A DNA stretch of 64,000 nt from Luteitalea sp. TBR-22 (GCF_016865485.1 NZ_AP024452.1:5974501-6038500), one strand, 5' to 3'; positions 52,440 to 61,014 are shown, counted from the stretch's first letter. The notes: generated by a model from the sequence alone, not told the origin. Numbers and translations: made by a program.

Positions 52440-52788
52440 GCTCGGTTGGGGTCACCGATCTGCGGGGGCGCGGACGCCTTGGAGAGGCCTCCTTACCAAA
52501 GCGGAGATCGATTCGCCTCGCTCCTCCAGGCGTGTGACCCGAGCTGTCTCCTCCCAGCCGATCCGATCCGCAAGGTGCAACCGCATCCCACCAATCGCGG
52601 TGTGACGCTGCCGGTCCCGTACGCTCACCAGGACTTGACGACGTTAGACCGGCCCCGGCAGACCAAGTCAACGGTGGACCTGGCGATGAACGTCGGCAGC
52701 AACGACGGCAATACGCTCCGCGTCCGACACACGTGATGCACCAAGCCCGGCACGGGGCCGGGCCTGGAATGCTGCGCGTGTCGTGCGA
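52440..52788. other. 349-base convergent gap without repeats
   Basis: I see no convincing gene here and none of the heptamer or GTAG repeats found in the other convergent gaps. A hairpin near the right end is listed separately. The base composition is a little lower in GC than the flanking genes. Confidence 0.6.
52745..52763 (-). terminator. Possible terminator of the PEP-CTERM gene
   Basis: GCCCGGC and GCCGGGC form a perfect 7-bp stem with a five-base loop, 26 bases beyond the PEP-CTERM stop. The T tract on the minus strand is weak (TTGG), so this is tentative. Confidence 0.45.
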
Positions 52789-53301
52789 CTATGCCTGGCG
52801 TCGCCGGACCAGGCCGACGCCGAGCGAGCCAAGGGCCATGAGGGCGAGCGTGGCTGGTTCAGGGACGGTCGGTGGGGGTGGCGTCGTGACGAGCCTGAAA
52901 GTCAACGACCCGCTCGGACATGGAATGCCGAAGAGTCCGCACAGGGGAGCACTTCGTCTCTCGCTATAGGCGCCAGTCTCCCAATTGATGAACAGCAAGT
53001 CCGAGGACAGGAGTATCCCGGTGGCGAACTCGAGGGTGTTGTTGCGCCCGACGAGCTGAAATCCCATGGGGTTGGTCGGCAGGACGAGGCTACTGTCCCA
53101 TGGCCTGCCCTCATCCCACCAGGTGCCAGCTGGCACCCGGATCGACCATTTCGTCAGCTTGGTGCCGTCGCTCGTGAACGTCCCCGTCAGTCCGTTGGTG
53201 AACACGTAATCGCCAGGCGTCGTGATGGGTGCCGCCGCTGCCTGTCCGGTCCCCAGTCCCAATGCCGCCACGACAGCGACGGCTCGTAACACCTTCCGCA
53301 T
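52789..53301 (-). CDS. PEP-CTERM sorting-domain protein
   Basis: A 170-aa exported protein. Signal peptide (residues 1-24, VAVVAALGLGTGQAAAA), a beta-rich body without known motifs, and a C-terminal sorting signal VPEPATLALMALGSLGVGLV followed by RRRQA. Exosortases cleave at the VPEP motif, and the products are usually associated with exopolysaccharide matrix. A FemAB-type PEP-CTERM-associated gene lies 0.5 kb away, but no exosortase is in the window. The ATG at 53301 is chosen because it opens the signal peptide. Confidence 0.85.
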   Translation of the reverse strand: MRKVLRAVAVVAALGLGTGQAAAAPITTPGDYVFTNGLTGTFTSDGTKLTKWSIRVPAGTWWDEGRPWDSSLVLPTNPMGFQLVGRNNTLEFATGILLSSDLLFINWETGAYSERRSAPLCGLFGIPCPSGSLTFRLVTTPPPPTVPEPATLALMALGSLGVGLVRRRQA

Positions 53302-53488
53302 GCAATCTCCCTGCGCGCCGTCCAGGTTGCGTGGGCCATGGTCGCGACCGGCGCGTGTCAGGACGACACGGGCTGTCTCATGCCCCGGCGAGCGACTCGT
53401 CCGTTGCAAGAACGGCGCCCCCGACGGCATGCGGAGTTACATTCGATAGTGACGATGTCGGCCTTCCAGGGACGGACGCAGTTCATGC

Positions 53489-53778
53489 CTAAGCAGACAA
53501 ATGGCGCCACCCTGCCGTACTGCTCCGAAGGAGCCGCAAGGCCTTCGACGTCGCATCGTCGATCAACCCATTCACATGGCTGACGGTTCGCTGAGCGACG
53601 ACGGCCCCGAGCGGCGCCCGCCCTCGCGCGGGTCGCGGGGGGATGCTGGCCGCCTTGGCCGCGAACTTCTCGGCAAACGCGTCGGCCACGGCATCGACGA
53701 CGATGAGCCGCTCGGTCGACATGCAGATCTGGCCCTGGTTCATGAAGGCGCCGAAGGCTGCCTGACGGCCTCGTCGGT
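53489..53778 (-). pseudogene. Aldehyde dehydrogenase remnant
   Basis: About 95 residues of an aldehyde dehydrogenase survive, including the catalytic-Cys segment AAFGAFMNQGQICMSTERLI and PLGAVVAQRTVSHVNGLIDD. Both ends are missing from a normal 480-residue enzyme. A one-base shift near the upstream end splits DEAVRQ from AAFGAF, and the C-terminal end drifts into unrelated residues. It begins immediately after the FemAB stop codon. It looks most like the salicylaldehyde/vanillin dehydrogenase branch, but the fragment is short. Confidence 0.8.
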
Positions 53779-54813
53779 CTAGGGGATGTTCCCGATGATG
53801 AGCGGCCCGATCGTGTTCGCCACGGGCACCGGCAGCTTCTTCCACATCTCGATGGCCATCGCGAACTTGCCGCTGCCGGGGCTCTGGTCGGGCGGGCTGT
53901 CGCGCGCGATGAGCGCGTACTCCCAGTGCAGGGGCACCGGCTCGGCCTTCCATTGCTTCTTGAACAGGAACGTGCCCTCGCCCGGCGTCGACCGCCCGAA
54001 GTCGAACACCGTGCCGCCGCGCGCGATCACCTCCTTCAGCATGTGCCAGTACAGCAGCATGTTGGGGTTCATGTTGCGCGCCTCGCGCAGGGCCGACGCC
54101 CAGGGCACCTCGACGCGATCGGCGTGGACGATCGTCATCGACCCGGCGACCGGCTGGCCCTTGTGCCGCACCACGTGCAGGGCCCCCTTCGGTCCGCACG
54201 CCGCCAGCACCGCCGCGAAGAAGCGCTTCGGGTACACCGGCGTGCCGAGGTCGCGCATGTTCACGCTGAACACGGCATAGAAGGCATCGAGGAGCTCGGC
54301 GCCGCCGCTCTCGCTGGTCAGCTCGCTCTTCTCGGCCTTCCGGATCATGTTGCGGACCTTGTTGTCGAGCGCGGTCCACTGCGCCTCGGCCGACTCCTTC
54401 AGCGGCAGCAGCATGGTGACCTTGTGCTGCCGGACGGGCGCCTCGGGGAGTTGGCGCGCGACGTGGCGGAGCTCGACGTGCGCGGCGCCCCGGTCACGCG
54501 CCAGGCGCGTCGCCTCGGCAAGCAGGGGCGCGGCCGCCTCCGGTGTCGTGGCGAGGACGCCGCCGTAGTTGACGAACGGCAGCGAGCAGAAGAACTTCCC
54601 GAACAGCCGGCTCCGGAAGCCGACCACCGGCAGCACGCCGACGATGGCACCGGCCCGACGGGCGGCCAGGTAGAGCGGCTCGTGGCCGAAGACGGGGCCG
54701 AACACCTCGCGCCAGTTCCAGTCGTGATAGGCGGTGGCCTGCGGATGGGAGGCGACGAAGGCGTCCCAGTCGCCGCGCGTGGTTTCGAGGGAGACCGTGA
54801 GGGTGTCGGACAT
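53779..54813 (-). CDS. FemAB-related, PEP-CTERM/exosortase-associated protein
   Basis: A 344-aa GNAT-fold protein of the FemAB superfamily. HDWNWREVFGPVFGHEPLYLAA, FVNYGGVLA, NKVRNMIRKAEKSEL, MRDLGTPVYPKRFF, NMLLYWHMLKEVIARGGTVFDFGRST and FKKQWKAEPVPLHWEY match the group found with XrtA/PEP-CTERM exopolysaccharide loci. These proteins probably transfer an aminoacyl-type group to an envelope or polysaccharide target (inference). The usual neighbours (exosortase, glycosyltransferases) are absent, so this may be the edge or a detached part of such a locus. Confidence 0.87.
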   Translation of the reverse strand: MSDTLTVSLETTRGDWDAFVASHPQATAYHDWNWREVFGPVFGHEPLYLAARRAGAIVGVLPVVGFRSRLFGKFFCSLPFVNYGGVLATTPEAAAPLLAEATRLARDRGAAHVELRHVARQLPEAPVRQHKVTMLLPLKESAEAQWTALDNKVRNMIRKAEKSELTSESGGAELLDAFYAVFSVNMRDLGTPVYPKRFFAAVLAACGPKGALHVVRHKGQPVAGSMTIVHADRVEVPWASALREARNMNPNMLLYWHMLKEVIARGGTVFDFGRSTPGEGTFLFKKQWKAEPVPLHWEYALIARDSPPDQSPGSGKFAMAIEMWKKLPVPVANTIGPLIIGNIP

Positions 54814-54985
54814 TGGCGGGCTGCGACCGTCCGGCAGGCGCCGGCCGACCGAACGTCCTAGGCTAGCAGACGGTCAGGGCGGGCTGTTAACCAACCGGCC
54901 GGCCCGGCGTTGACCAGCATAGAAGCCGGATCCGGGTGGGCCGCACGGCGCGGCCGGCACCGCCGAGACCGGCAAGGTGATCATC

Positions 54986-55453
54986 ATGGGCGATCTCGCG
55001 CCGGTCCTCGGTATCCTCTCGGTCTTCGGTTCCCTGAGCTTCCTCACGTGGGTCATCGTCGATGGCCTGCGCCGCAAGCAGCAGCTGCGGGTGATGGAGT
55101 CCTTCCACAACAAGCTCCTCGACCGGATCAGCAACGGCAAGGAACTGGCCGAGTTCATGGACAGCCCGGGCGGGGTCAAGTTCATCGATTCCATCAGCAC
55201 GGAGCGGACGCACCCCGCCCAGCGCGTGCTGCGGGCGGTGCAGATCGGCATCGTGCTGTGCGCCGCCGGCATGGGCTGCCGGGTCATCAGCTGGCAGTCG
55301 TCGCTGGTGGAGCGCGATGCGACCGAAGGCTTTGCGATCCTCGGCATCCTCCTGCTGAGCGTGGGCATCGGCTATCTGGTGTCGGCCGGCGCCACCTTCG
55401 GACTCGGCCGCACGCTGGGCGTCTACGGACCTGCCGACGCGCCGTCGCGCTGA
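54986..55453 (+). CDS. Small membrane protein in ECF sigma operon
   Basis: A 155-aa protein with an N-terminal helix (residues about 4-25), a charged middle (RRKQQLRVMESFHNKLLDRI) and two C-terminal helices (about 78-98 and 108-130). No known catalytic motif is present. AAGGTG six bases before the ATG at 54986 supports that start over the GTG at 54977. It lies 31 bases before the sigma factor gene and could be part of its sensing module. Confidence 0.72.
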   Translation: MGDLAPVLGILSVFGSLSFLTWVIVDGLRRKQQLRVMESFHNKLLDRISNGKELAEFMDSPGGVKFIDSISTERTHPAQRVLRAVQIGIVLCAAGMGCRVISWQSSLVERDATEGFAILGILLLSVGIGYLVSAGATFGLGRTLGVYGPADAPSR

Positions 55454-55484
55454 CGCCTGCCGCCTTCTTCGATGAGCGTCCGCC

Positions 55485-56030
55485 ATGCGCCTGGTCACCG
55501 CCACGCCGTTGCCCGCGAGCCTCGCCGTGCCTGAACCGGGCACGGCGCTCGCCCTCGACGAGGCGGAGTTCCAGGCCTTCTACGACGCCACGGCGAGCCG
55601 GCTGCGTGCGTACCTGCGGCGCAGCCTGCCAGCCGAAGCCGTCGACGACGCGGTGCAGGAGGCGTACCTGCGACTGCTGCGCACGCCGCACGCGGCGCTG
55701 CCGCAGGATGAACGTCGCGCGTACCTCTACCGCATCGCGGCGAACCTGGCGACCGACGCGTACCGCGCCCGGCGCAAGGAGTCCGTGGCCGACGGGGTGG
55801 CCCCCGACGACCTGCCGGCGCGCGCCGCGGCCGCGGGGACGAGGCTCGACGTCACCCGCGCCCTCGACCGGTTGCGGGTGCAGGAGCGTACGATGCTCTG
55901 GCTCGCCTACGTGGAACAGGCCAGCCACCGCGAGATCGCCTCGGCGCTCGAAGTGAAGGAAGGCAGCGTGCGGGTCCTGCTCTCCCGCGCACGACACAAG
56001 CTCGCCGCCGCGCTCGGCGTGAGTCGGTGA
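55485..56030 (+). CDS. ECF-type RNA polymerase sigma factor
   Basis: A 181-aa sigma-70 family factor. Region 2 spans about 30-95 (FYDATASRLRAYLRRSL, DDAVQEAYLRLLR, YRIAANLATDAYRARR) and region 4 about 115-178 (ALDRLRVQERTMLWLAYVEQASHREIASAL split across the helices, GSVRVLLSRARHKLAA). It would direct transcription of an alternative regulon. The next gene encodes a zinc-finger membrane protein that looks like its anti-sigma factor. Confidence 0.93.
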   Translation: MRLVTATPLPASLAVPEPGTALALDEAEFQAFYDATASRLRAYLRRSLPAEAVDDAVQEAYLRLLRTPHAALPQDERRAYLYRIAANLATDAYRARRKESVADGVAPDDLPARAAAAGTRLDVTRALDRLRVQERTMLWLAYVEQASHREIASALEVKEGSVRVLLSRARHKLAAALGVSR

Positions 56031-56040
56031 GGAGGACGTG

Positions 56041-56523
56041 ATGCACGACGATCCCTGCCCGCGCGAACCCGAAGTGCTGCGTGCCGTGGAGGAGGGCCGG
56101 TGGCCGGCCGACCTGCGGGCGCATGCCGAGGCGTGTCAGGCGTGCCGCGAGGTCGAGACGGTGACGGCAGCATTGCGGGAGGTCGTCGACGCCGAAGCCG
56201 CCCTGCCCATGCCGGCGGCCGGCGACGTGTGGTGGCGCGCCGCGTGGCAGGCCCGGCGCGAGGCGCGGGCCCGGGCCCTCCGTCCGCTCGACACGCTGGA
56301 ACGGTCCGAGCCGCTGGTCGCCATGGTCGCGCTCGTCATCCTGCTCGTGGCGCGAGGCGACCTGGTGCTTCACGCTGCCGCCCGCTGGCTGTCACTCGAC
56401 GGCGGCGGGCAGGCCCTCGCGGCGGTCCTCCCCGCCGCGGTGCTCCCGTTCCTGCTGATCGGCCTGGGCCTGGGCGGCGTGGTGATCCTCGTCGGCCTCG
56501 GCGCGGTCGTGGCGAACGACTGA
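56041..56523 (+). CDS. Zinc-finger (zf-HC2-like) putative anti-sigma factor
   Basis: A 160-aa membrane protein. The N-terminal domain contains LRAHAEACQACRE, matching the HxxxCxxC motif of zinc-containing anti-sigma factors. Helices at about 84-103 and 125-158 anchor it in the membrane. It starts 10 bases after the sigma gene with GGAGG in front of the ATG. The pair is probably a membrane-sensing sigma/anti-sigma module. Confidence 0.82.
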   Translation: MHDDPCPREPEVLRAVEEGRWPADLRAHAEACQACREVETVTAALREVVDAEAALPMPAAGDVWWRAAWQARREARARALRPLDTLERSEPLVAMVALVILLVARGDLVLHAAARWLSLDGGGQALAAVLPAAVLPFLLIGLGLGGVVILVGLGAVVAND

Positions 56524-56697
56524 CGACAGAGGAAAGAGTAAAAGAGCAGAAGCGTAGAAGGCAGGGCGGGAAGGCGGAAGGACGAAGCGGGGCAAGTCTT
56601 CAAGGCTTCCCCCTTTCACCTTCGACCTTCCCGCCATGCCTTCTGCTCTTCTTACCTTCTACGCTTCTTTCTTCCCACGCAGGGTACGATCGACCCG
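56524..56697. repeat. Long imperfect inverted repeat made of purine-rich heptamers
   Basis: The left arm (56535-56590) contains AGAGCAGAAGCGTAGAAGG-type blocks; the right arm (56617-56672) holds the complementary CCTTCTGCTC and CCTTCTACGC blocks in shuffled order. A central GGGGCAAG/CTTCCCC hairpin closes the structure. It occupies the whole leader before the CocE-type gene and could fold into a long RNA stem. Confidence 0.7.
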
Positions 56698-58545
56698 ATG
56701 TCCCGCTACGTCCCGCACGTCCTGCTGGCCTCGGTCGTCCTGTCGCTCTGCTCGCTGACGCTGCTGGCGCAGCCGGCCACCGCGCCCGCGCCGCCGGCCC
56801 CGAGCGCGAAGGACACGCACCAGAAAGCGGAGCACCTCATCCCGATGCGCGACGGCGTGCGGCTGCACACCGCCGTGTATACGCCTAAGACGTGCCCGCC
56901 CGGTGGCGCGCCGATCCTGCTGCAGCGTACGCCGTACAGCGCGAGCCCCTATGGTCCCGACACGTACCCGCCCGTCGTCGGTCCGACGCGCGAGTACGCC
57001 GCCGAGCCATGGATCGTCGCCTACCAGGACGTGCGCGGTCGCTATCTCTCGGAGGGCGAGTGGGAGGAGGTGCGGCCGTACGTCCCGAACAAGACCGGCA
57101 AGCAGGTCGACGAGTCCTCCGACACCTGGGACACGATCGACTGGCTGGTCAAGCAGGTGCCCTGCAACAACGGCAAGGTCGGGATGTGGGGCATCTCGTA
57201 CCCGGGGTTCTACGCGCTGGCCGCGCTCATCGACGCGCATCCGGCGCTGAAGGCCGTGTCGCCGCAGGCACCCGTCACCGACTACTACCTCGGCGACGAC
57301 TCGTTCCACAACGGCGCCTTCATGCTGGCGCACAACTTCTCGTTCTACGTCGATTTCCCGCCACGCGGCCCACAGCCGCGTCGTCCGGCCCGCGACGCCC
57401 CCTTCGACTACGGCACGCGCGACGGCTACCGCTTCTACCTGCAGGCCGGCTCGCTGATGGAGATGAGCCGGAAGTACGGACTCGACAGGAACCCGTACTG
57501 GATGCAGAACCACGAGCACACGACGTACGACGCGTTCTGGAAGGCGCGATCCATCTGGCGGCATTTCCGCAACGTGACGCCGGAGGTGCTGGTGGTGGGC
57601 GGTTGGTACGACGCCGAGGACCTGAGCGGCGCGCTGCGGACGTTCCGTGCGCTGCGCGAGCAGAGCCCGCAGACGCGGTCGTCGCTGGTGATGGGCCCGT
57701 GGACGCACGGCGGATGGGCGCGCAGCGACGGCACCCGCACCGGGCAGATGGAGTTCGGACAGCCGACCGGCGTGCACTATCGCAAGGAGATCGAGCACCG
57801 GTTCTTCACGCGGGCGTTGCGCGACGGCGGCGCGCCGGCCGTGCCGGGCGTGTCGGTCTTCGAGACCGGCGCCAACCGCTGGCGCACGTCGGACTCGTGG
57901 CCGCCCGCCACCACACGCCAGGCCTACTACCTGGGCGAGGGCAGGACCCTCGTGACCACGGTCCCGTCGTCAGCGGAAGGCGCCGACGAGTACGTCAGCG
58001 ACCCGGCCAACCCCGTGCCGCTCGTGGGCGAGCCGGCCATCGGCATGCCGCGCGACTACATGGCGTCGGACCAGGCGTTCGCCGCCGGGCGTCCGGACGT
58101 GCTCGTCTACCGGAGCGCGGTGCTCACCGAAGACGTGACGGTCCTCGGCCCGATCGGCGTCGACCTGCGGGTGTCGACGACCGGCACGGATTCGGACTTC
58201 GTGGTGAAGGTGCTCGACGAGCCCGGGGAGGGACAGCCCGGCGCCGGCAAGCAGATCCTGGTGCGCGGCGAGCCGTTCCGCGGCAAGTTCCGGAAGTCGT
58301 TCGAGGCGCCCGAGCCCTTCGTGCCCGGGCAGCCCGATCGCATCCGCTTCGACCTGCCCGACGTGGCCCACACCTTCCTGAAGGGCCATCGCATCGTCGT
58401 GCACGTGCAGAGCTCGTGGTTCCCGCTCGTGGATCGCAATCCCCAGACCTTCACCGACATCCCGAACGCGAAGCCCGAGCAGTTCGTGAAGGCCACGCAG
58501 CGCGTCTACCGCGGCTCACACGTGATCCTGCCCGTGAGCCGGTAA
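56698..58545 (+). CDS. CocE/NonD (S15) family exported hydrolase
   Basis: A 615-aa X-Pro dipeptidyl-peptidase-like esterase. Signal peptide at residues 1-24 (VLSLCSLTLLAQ). Conserved blocks are PMRDGVRLHTAVYTP, QDVRGRYLSEGEW, the nucleophile elbow GMWGISYPGFYALAA, GGWYDAEDLSGAL (Asp) and MGPWTHGGWARSDG (His). The C-terminal beta-sandwich is visible in LTEDVTVLGPIGVDLRVS onwards. Members hydrolyse acyl-peptides, esters or cocaine-like molecules. The stop codon TAA is the first triplet of an AATTCGA repeat. Confidence 0.92.
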   Translation: MSRYVPHVLLASVVLSLCSLTLLAQPATAPAPPAPSAKDTHQKAEHLIPMRDGVRLHTAVYTPKTCPPGGAPILLQRTPYSASPYGPDTYPPVVGPTREYAAEPWIVAYQDVRGRYLSEGEWEEVRPYVPNKTGKQVDESSDTWDTIDWLVKQVPCNNGKVGMWGISYPGFYALAALIDAHPALKAVSPQAPVTDYYLGDDSFHNGAFMLAHNFSFYVDFPPRGPQPRRPARDAPFDYGTRDGYRFYLQAGSLMEMSRKYGLDRNPYWMQNHEHTTYDAFWKARSIWRHFRNVTPEVLVVGGWYDAEDLSGALRTFRALREQSPQTRSSLVMGPWTHGGWARSDGTRTGQMEFGQPTGVHYRKEIEHRFFTRALRDGGAPAVPGVSVFETGANRWRTSDSWPPATTRQAYYLGEGRTLVTTVPSSAEGADEYVSDPANPVPLVGEPAIGMPRDYMASDQAFAAGRPDVLVYRSAVLTEDVTVLGPIGVDLRVSTTGTDSDFVVKVLDEPGEGQPGAGKQILVRGEPFRGKFRKSFEAPEPFVPGQPDRIRFDLPDVAHTFLKGHRIVVHVQSSWFPLVDRNPQTFTDIPNAKPEQFVKATQRVYRGSHVILPVSR

Positions 58546-58679
58546 TTCGAAATTGGAAATTCGAAATTCAGGGCGGCTCGGCCTCGCGTCGACCTGAAGG
58601 TCGACGCCTACGACGTGAGGGACGTAGGTGCCGACCTTCAGGTCGGCACGCGCCCGCGAGCATTTCCAACTTCGAATTA
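58543..58679. repeat. Nested inverted repeat between two convergent stop codons
   Basis: Outer arms: GTAATTCGAAATTGG at the CocE stop and its inverted counterpart CCAACTTCGAATTAC at the M20 gene stop; each includes the gene's TAA. The left arm contains AATTCGA-type heptamers. Inside is a facing REP-like pair: stem GTCGACCT/AGGTCGAC ending in CTAC (58608-58611), and GTAG (58624) with stem GCCGACCT/AGGTCGGC. Confidence 0.85.
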
Positions 58680-60050
58680 CCCGCTCACACGCGACAGCTC
58701 GTCGTAGAGATACGCCGCCGCCAGCACGCCGTTGTGGAAGTTGCCGAGGTCGAGCCACTCGTTCGGCGCGTGGGCGTTCTCGCCGGGCAGGCCGATGCCG
58801 AAGAGCACGCTCGGCAGGCCCAGCACCTCCTGGAAGGTCGAGACGACAGGGATGGAGCCGCCCTCGCGCACGAACACCGGCGTGCGCCCGAAGCCCTTCT
58901 CGATGGCGCGGCCCGCCGCCTGCACCCACGCGTTGTCGAAGCCGGTCGTCCACGGCTTGCCGCCGTGCATGTGCGTCACCGTCACCTCGACGGTCTTCGG
59001 CGCGAGCTTCTTCACGTAGTCCTCGAACAGCTTGCCGATCGTCGCCGGATCCTGGTTCGGCACCAGGCGCATGCTCACCTTGGCCATCGCCTTGGCCGGA
59101 ATCACCGTCTTGGCGCCCTCGCCCGTGAAGCCGGCGAGCAGGCCGTTGACCTCGAAGGTCGGGCGCGCCCACTTGCGCTCGAGCGTCGAGTAGCCGCTCT
59201 CGCCGAACGGCTTGGGCAAGCCGATCTCCTTGGCCCAGCGCTTCTCGTTGAACGGCAGGCGCGAGAACTCCTTCTTCTCCGCCTCGGTCACGTCGACCAC
59301 CGCGTCGTAGAAGCCCGGAATCCTGACCTTCCCGCTCTTGTCCTTCATCTGCGAGAGCAGCTGCGTGAGCACGATGGCCGGGTTGGCCACCGCGCCACCG
59401 TACGACCCCGAGTGCAGGTCGGTGCTGCTGCCGCGGACGTCGATCTGGAAGTACGCCAGGCCGCGCAGGCCGTAGCAGATCGACGGCACGTCACGGTCGA
59501 ACATCGGCGAGTCGGAGATGACGACGACGTCGGCCTTCAGGAGGTCCTTGTTGGCGGCGATGAAGGTGTCGAGGTTGGCGCTGCCGACCTCTTCCTCGCC
59601 CTCGAGCATCACCTTGACGTTGATGGGGAGTGTTCCCGACTGCGAGAGGGTGGCTTCGATGGCCTTCAGGTGCATGAAGATCTGCCCCTTGTCGTCGGCC
59701 GAGCCGCGCGCGTAGATGGCGCCCTCGCGCACCGTCGCCTCGAACGGCGGCGACTCCCACAGGTCGATCGGGTCCACCGGCTGGACGTCGTAGTGCCCGT
59801 AGAACAGCATCGTCGGCGCCCCCGGGGCGCCGAGCCACTCGGCGTAGACGATCGGGTGGCCGGGCGTCTCGTGCAGCGTGGCGTTCTTCAGGCCGATGCG
59901 TTGCAGTTCCGCGACGCACCACTCGGCGCAGCGTCGGACGTCGGGCGCGTGCTCGGGCAGCGCGCTGATGCTCGGGATCGCCAGGAACCCTTTGAGCTGC
60001 TGGATGTAGTCGTCGCGGTGCGTGTTGATGTGATCGAGGATCTTGTTCAT
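58677..60050 (-). CDS. M20-family dipeptidase (zinc carboxypeptidase)
   Basis: A 457-aa metallopeptidase. Zinc ligands: His in GHYDVQP, Asp in ARGSADDKGQ, the catalytic and ligand Glu in LEGEEEVGS, Asp in VVISDSPMF and the late His in GENAHAPNEW. The dimerisation lid contains RGSSTDLHSGSYGG. Family members cleave dipeptides such as carnosine-like or Xaa-Xaa substrates. No signal peptide is seen, so it is cytoplasmic. It is preceded by a GGGATCG heptamer array. Confidence 0.94.
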   Translation of the reverse strand: MNKILDHINTHRDDYIQQLKGFLAIPSISALPEHAPDVRRCAEWCVAELQRIGLKNATLHETPGHPIVYAEWLGAPGAPTMLFYGHYDVQPVDPIDLWESPPFEATVREGAIYARGSADDKGQIFMHLKAIEATLSQSGTLPINVKVMLEGEEEVGSANLDTFIAANKDLLKADVVVISDSPMFDRDVPSICYGLRGLAYFQIDVRGSSTDLHSGSYGGAVANPAIVLTQLLSQMKDKSGKVRIPGFYDAVVDVTEAEKKEFSRLPFNEKRWAKEIGLPKPFGESGYSTLERKWARPTFEVNGLLAGFTGEGAKTVIPAKAMAKVSMRLVPNQDPATIGKLFEDYVKKLAPKTVEVTVTHMHGGKPWTTGFDNAWVQAAGRAIEKGFGRTPVFVREGGSIPVVSTFQEVLGLPSVLFGIGLPGENAHAPNEWLDLGNFHNGVLAAAYLYDELSRVSG

Positions 60051-60059
60051 GGGTGTCTC

Positions 60060-60089
60060 GGGGATCGCGGATCGCGGATCGCGGATCGG
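60060..60089. repeat. GGGATCG heptamer array
   Basis: GGGATCG, three CGGATCG copies and GGGCTCG lie just upstream of the M20 gene start. The unit is the same as at 17273. Confidence 0.75.
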
Positions 60090-60102
60090 GCTCGCGACAG
60101 AG

Positions 60103-60164
60103 GTAGGGCCGGGTGTCCCACCCGGCCGTTCGTGGCAGCGGCGCGGCCGGAGACCGCGCCCTAC
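60103..60164. repeat. Facing pair of GTAG-headed palindromes
   Basis: The left unit starts GTAG at 60103 with stem GGCCGGGT/ACCCGGCC. The right, inverted unit has stem GGCGCGG/CCGCGCC and ends in CTAC at 60164. Unlike the facing pairs elsewhere, the heads are on the outside. Confidence 0.8.
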
Positions 60165-60183
60165 CCGAGTGATGCGCCGTGGT

Positions 60184-61014
60184 CTACGTTTCTACCGGCA
60201 ACTCCAGCCTGTCGCCCCATTCCTTCCAGGAGCCCACGTAGTTGCGCACGCGGGGATAGCCGAGCAGGCGCAGGGCGAGATAGCCGTGCGCCGCGCGGTA
60301 GCCGCCCTGGCAGTAGGTGAGCACTTCCTTGTCGGGCGTGACGCCGAGCGGCTCGTACATCGCGCGCAGCTCGTCGCTGCTCTTGAAGCTGCCGTCGGGC
60401 CGCAGGTTCGTCGTCCACTCGACGTGCACGGCGCCAGGGATGCGTCCGCCCCGTGCCGCGCGCACGAGCGTCCCGTCGTACTCGCCATCGGACCGGGTGT
60501 CGAGGATGGCCACGTCGGTCGCCTTCAGCCGATCCCACACGTGACGGTACGAGGCGATGCGCTCCTCCACGGGAGTGCCGGTCCACGAGGTGGCCACCGG
60601 TGCCACCGGCTCGGTGCTCACCGGGTGCCCACCCGCCTGCCACGCACCGAAACCACCGTCGAGCTGCTGCGTGCGCGGGTGCCCGAAGAACTCGAGCGCC
60701 CAGAACGCGCGCGCCGCGCGCATCCCGGACTTCTCGTCGTAGACGATCACGCGCCGGCCCGCCTCCACGCCCCGTGACGCGAGCAGGTGCTCGAGGATCC
60801 ACAGGAACGCGCGCAGCGGTGCCGGATCGGTGTCGACAAGGCTGATGCCGAACAGGTCGAGGTGGACGGCGCCGGGCAGGTGCCCGGCCGCCCACGCCTC
60901 CGCCGGCCTGAGGTCGAGGAGCAGGGGCGTCTCGCCTGCCGCCAGTTGCGCCGACAACTCGCCGGGCGTGATCAGGAGCTGGGGGTTGGCATACCCCTTG
61001 GGGTTGTCCGCCAT
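60184..61014 (-). CDS. Two-domain rhodanese (thiosulfate/3-mercaptopyruvate sulfurtransferase)
   Basis: A 276-aa sulfurtransferase. The N-terminal inactive rhodanese domain has LLLDLRPAEAWAAGHLPGAVHLD and VIVYDEKSGMRAARAFWAL. The C-terminal domain has ILDTRSDGEYDG, GRIPGAVHVEW and the active-site loop TYCQGGYRAAHGY with catalytic Cys. The Cys-Gln-Gly-Gly loop is nearer the thiosulfate-type than the mercaptopyruvate (CGSGVTA) type. It is cytoplasmic and divergent from the winged-helix gene. Confidence 0.93.
   Translation of the reverse strand: MADNPKGYANPQLLITPGELSAQLAAGETPLLLDLRPAEAWAAGHLPGAVHLDLFGISLVDTDPAPLRAFLWILEHLLASRGVEAGRRVIVYDEKSGMRAARAFWALEFFGHPRTQQLDGGFGAWQAGGHPVSTEPVAPVATSWTGTPVEERIASYRHVWDRLKATDVAILDTRSDGEYDGTLVRAARGGRIPGAVHVEWTTNLRPDGSFKSSDELRAMYEPLGVTPDKEVLTYCQGGYRAAHGYLALRLLGYPRVRNYVGSWKEWGDRLELPVET

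Noticed and set aside
52440-52788. Small plus-strand frames in the convergent gap after the PP2C gene
   Set aside because: No ribosome-binding site, no domain and atypical composition.
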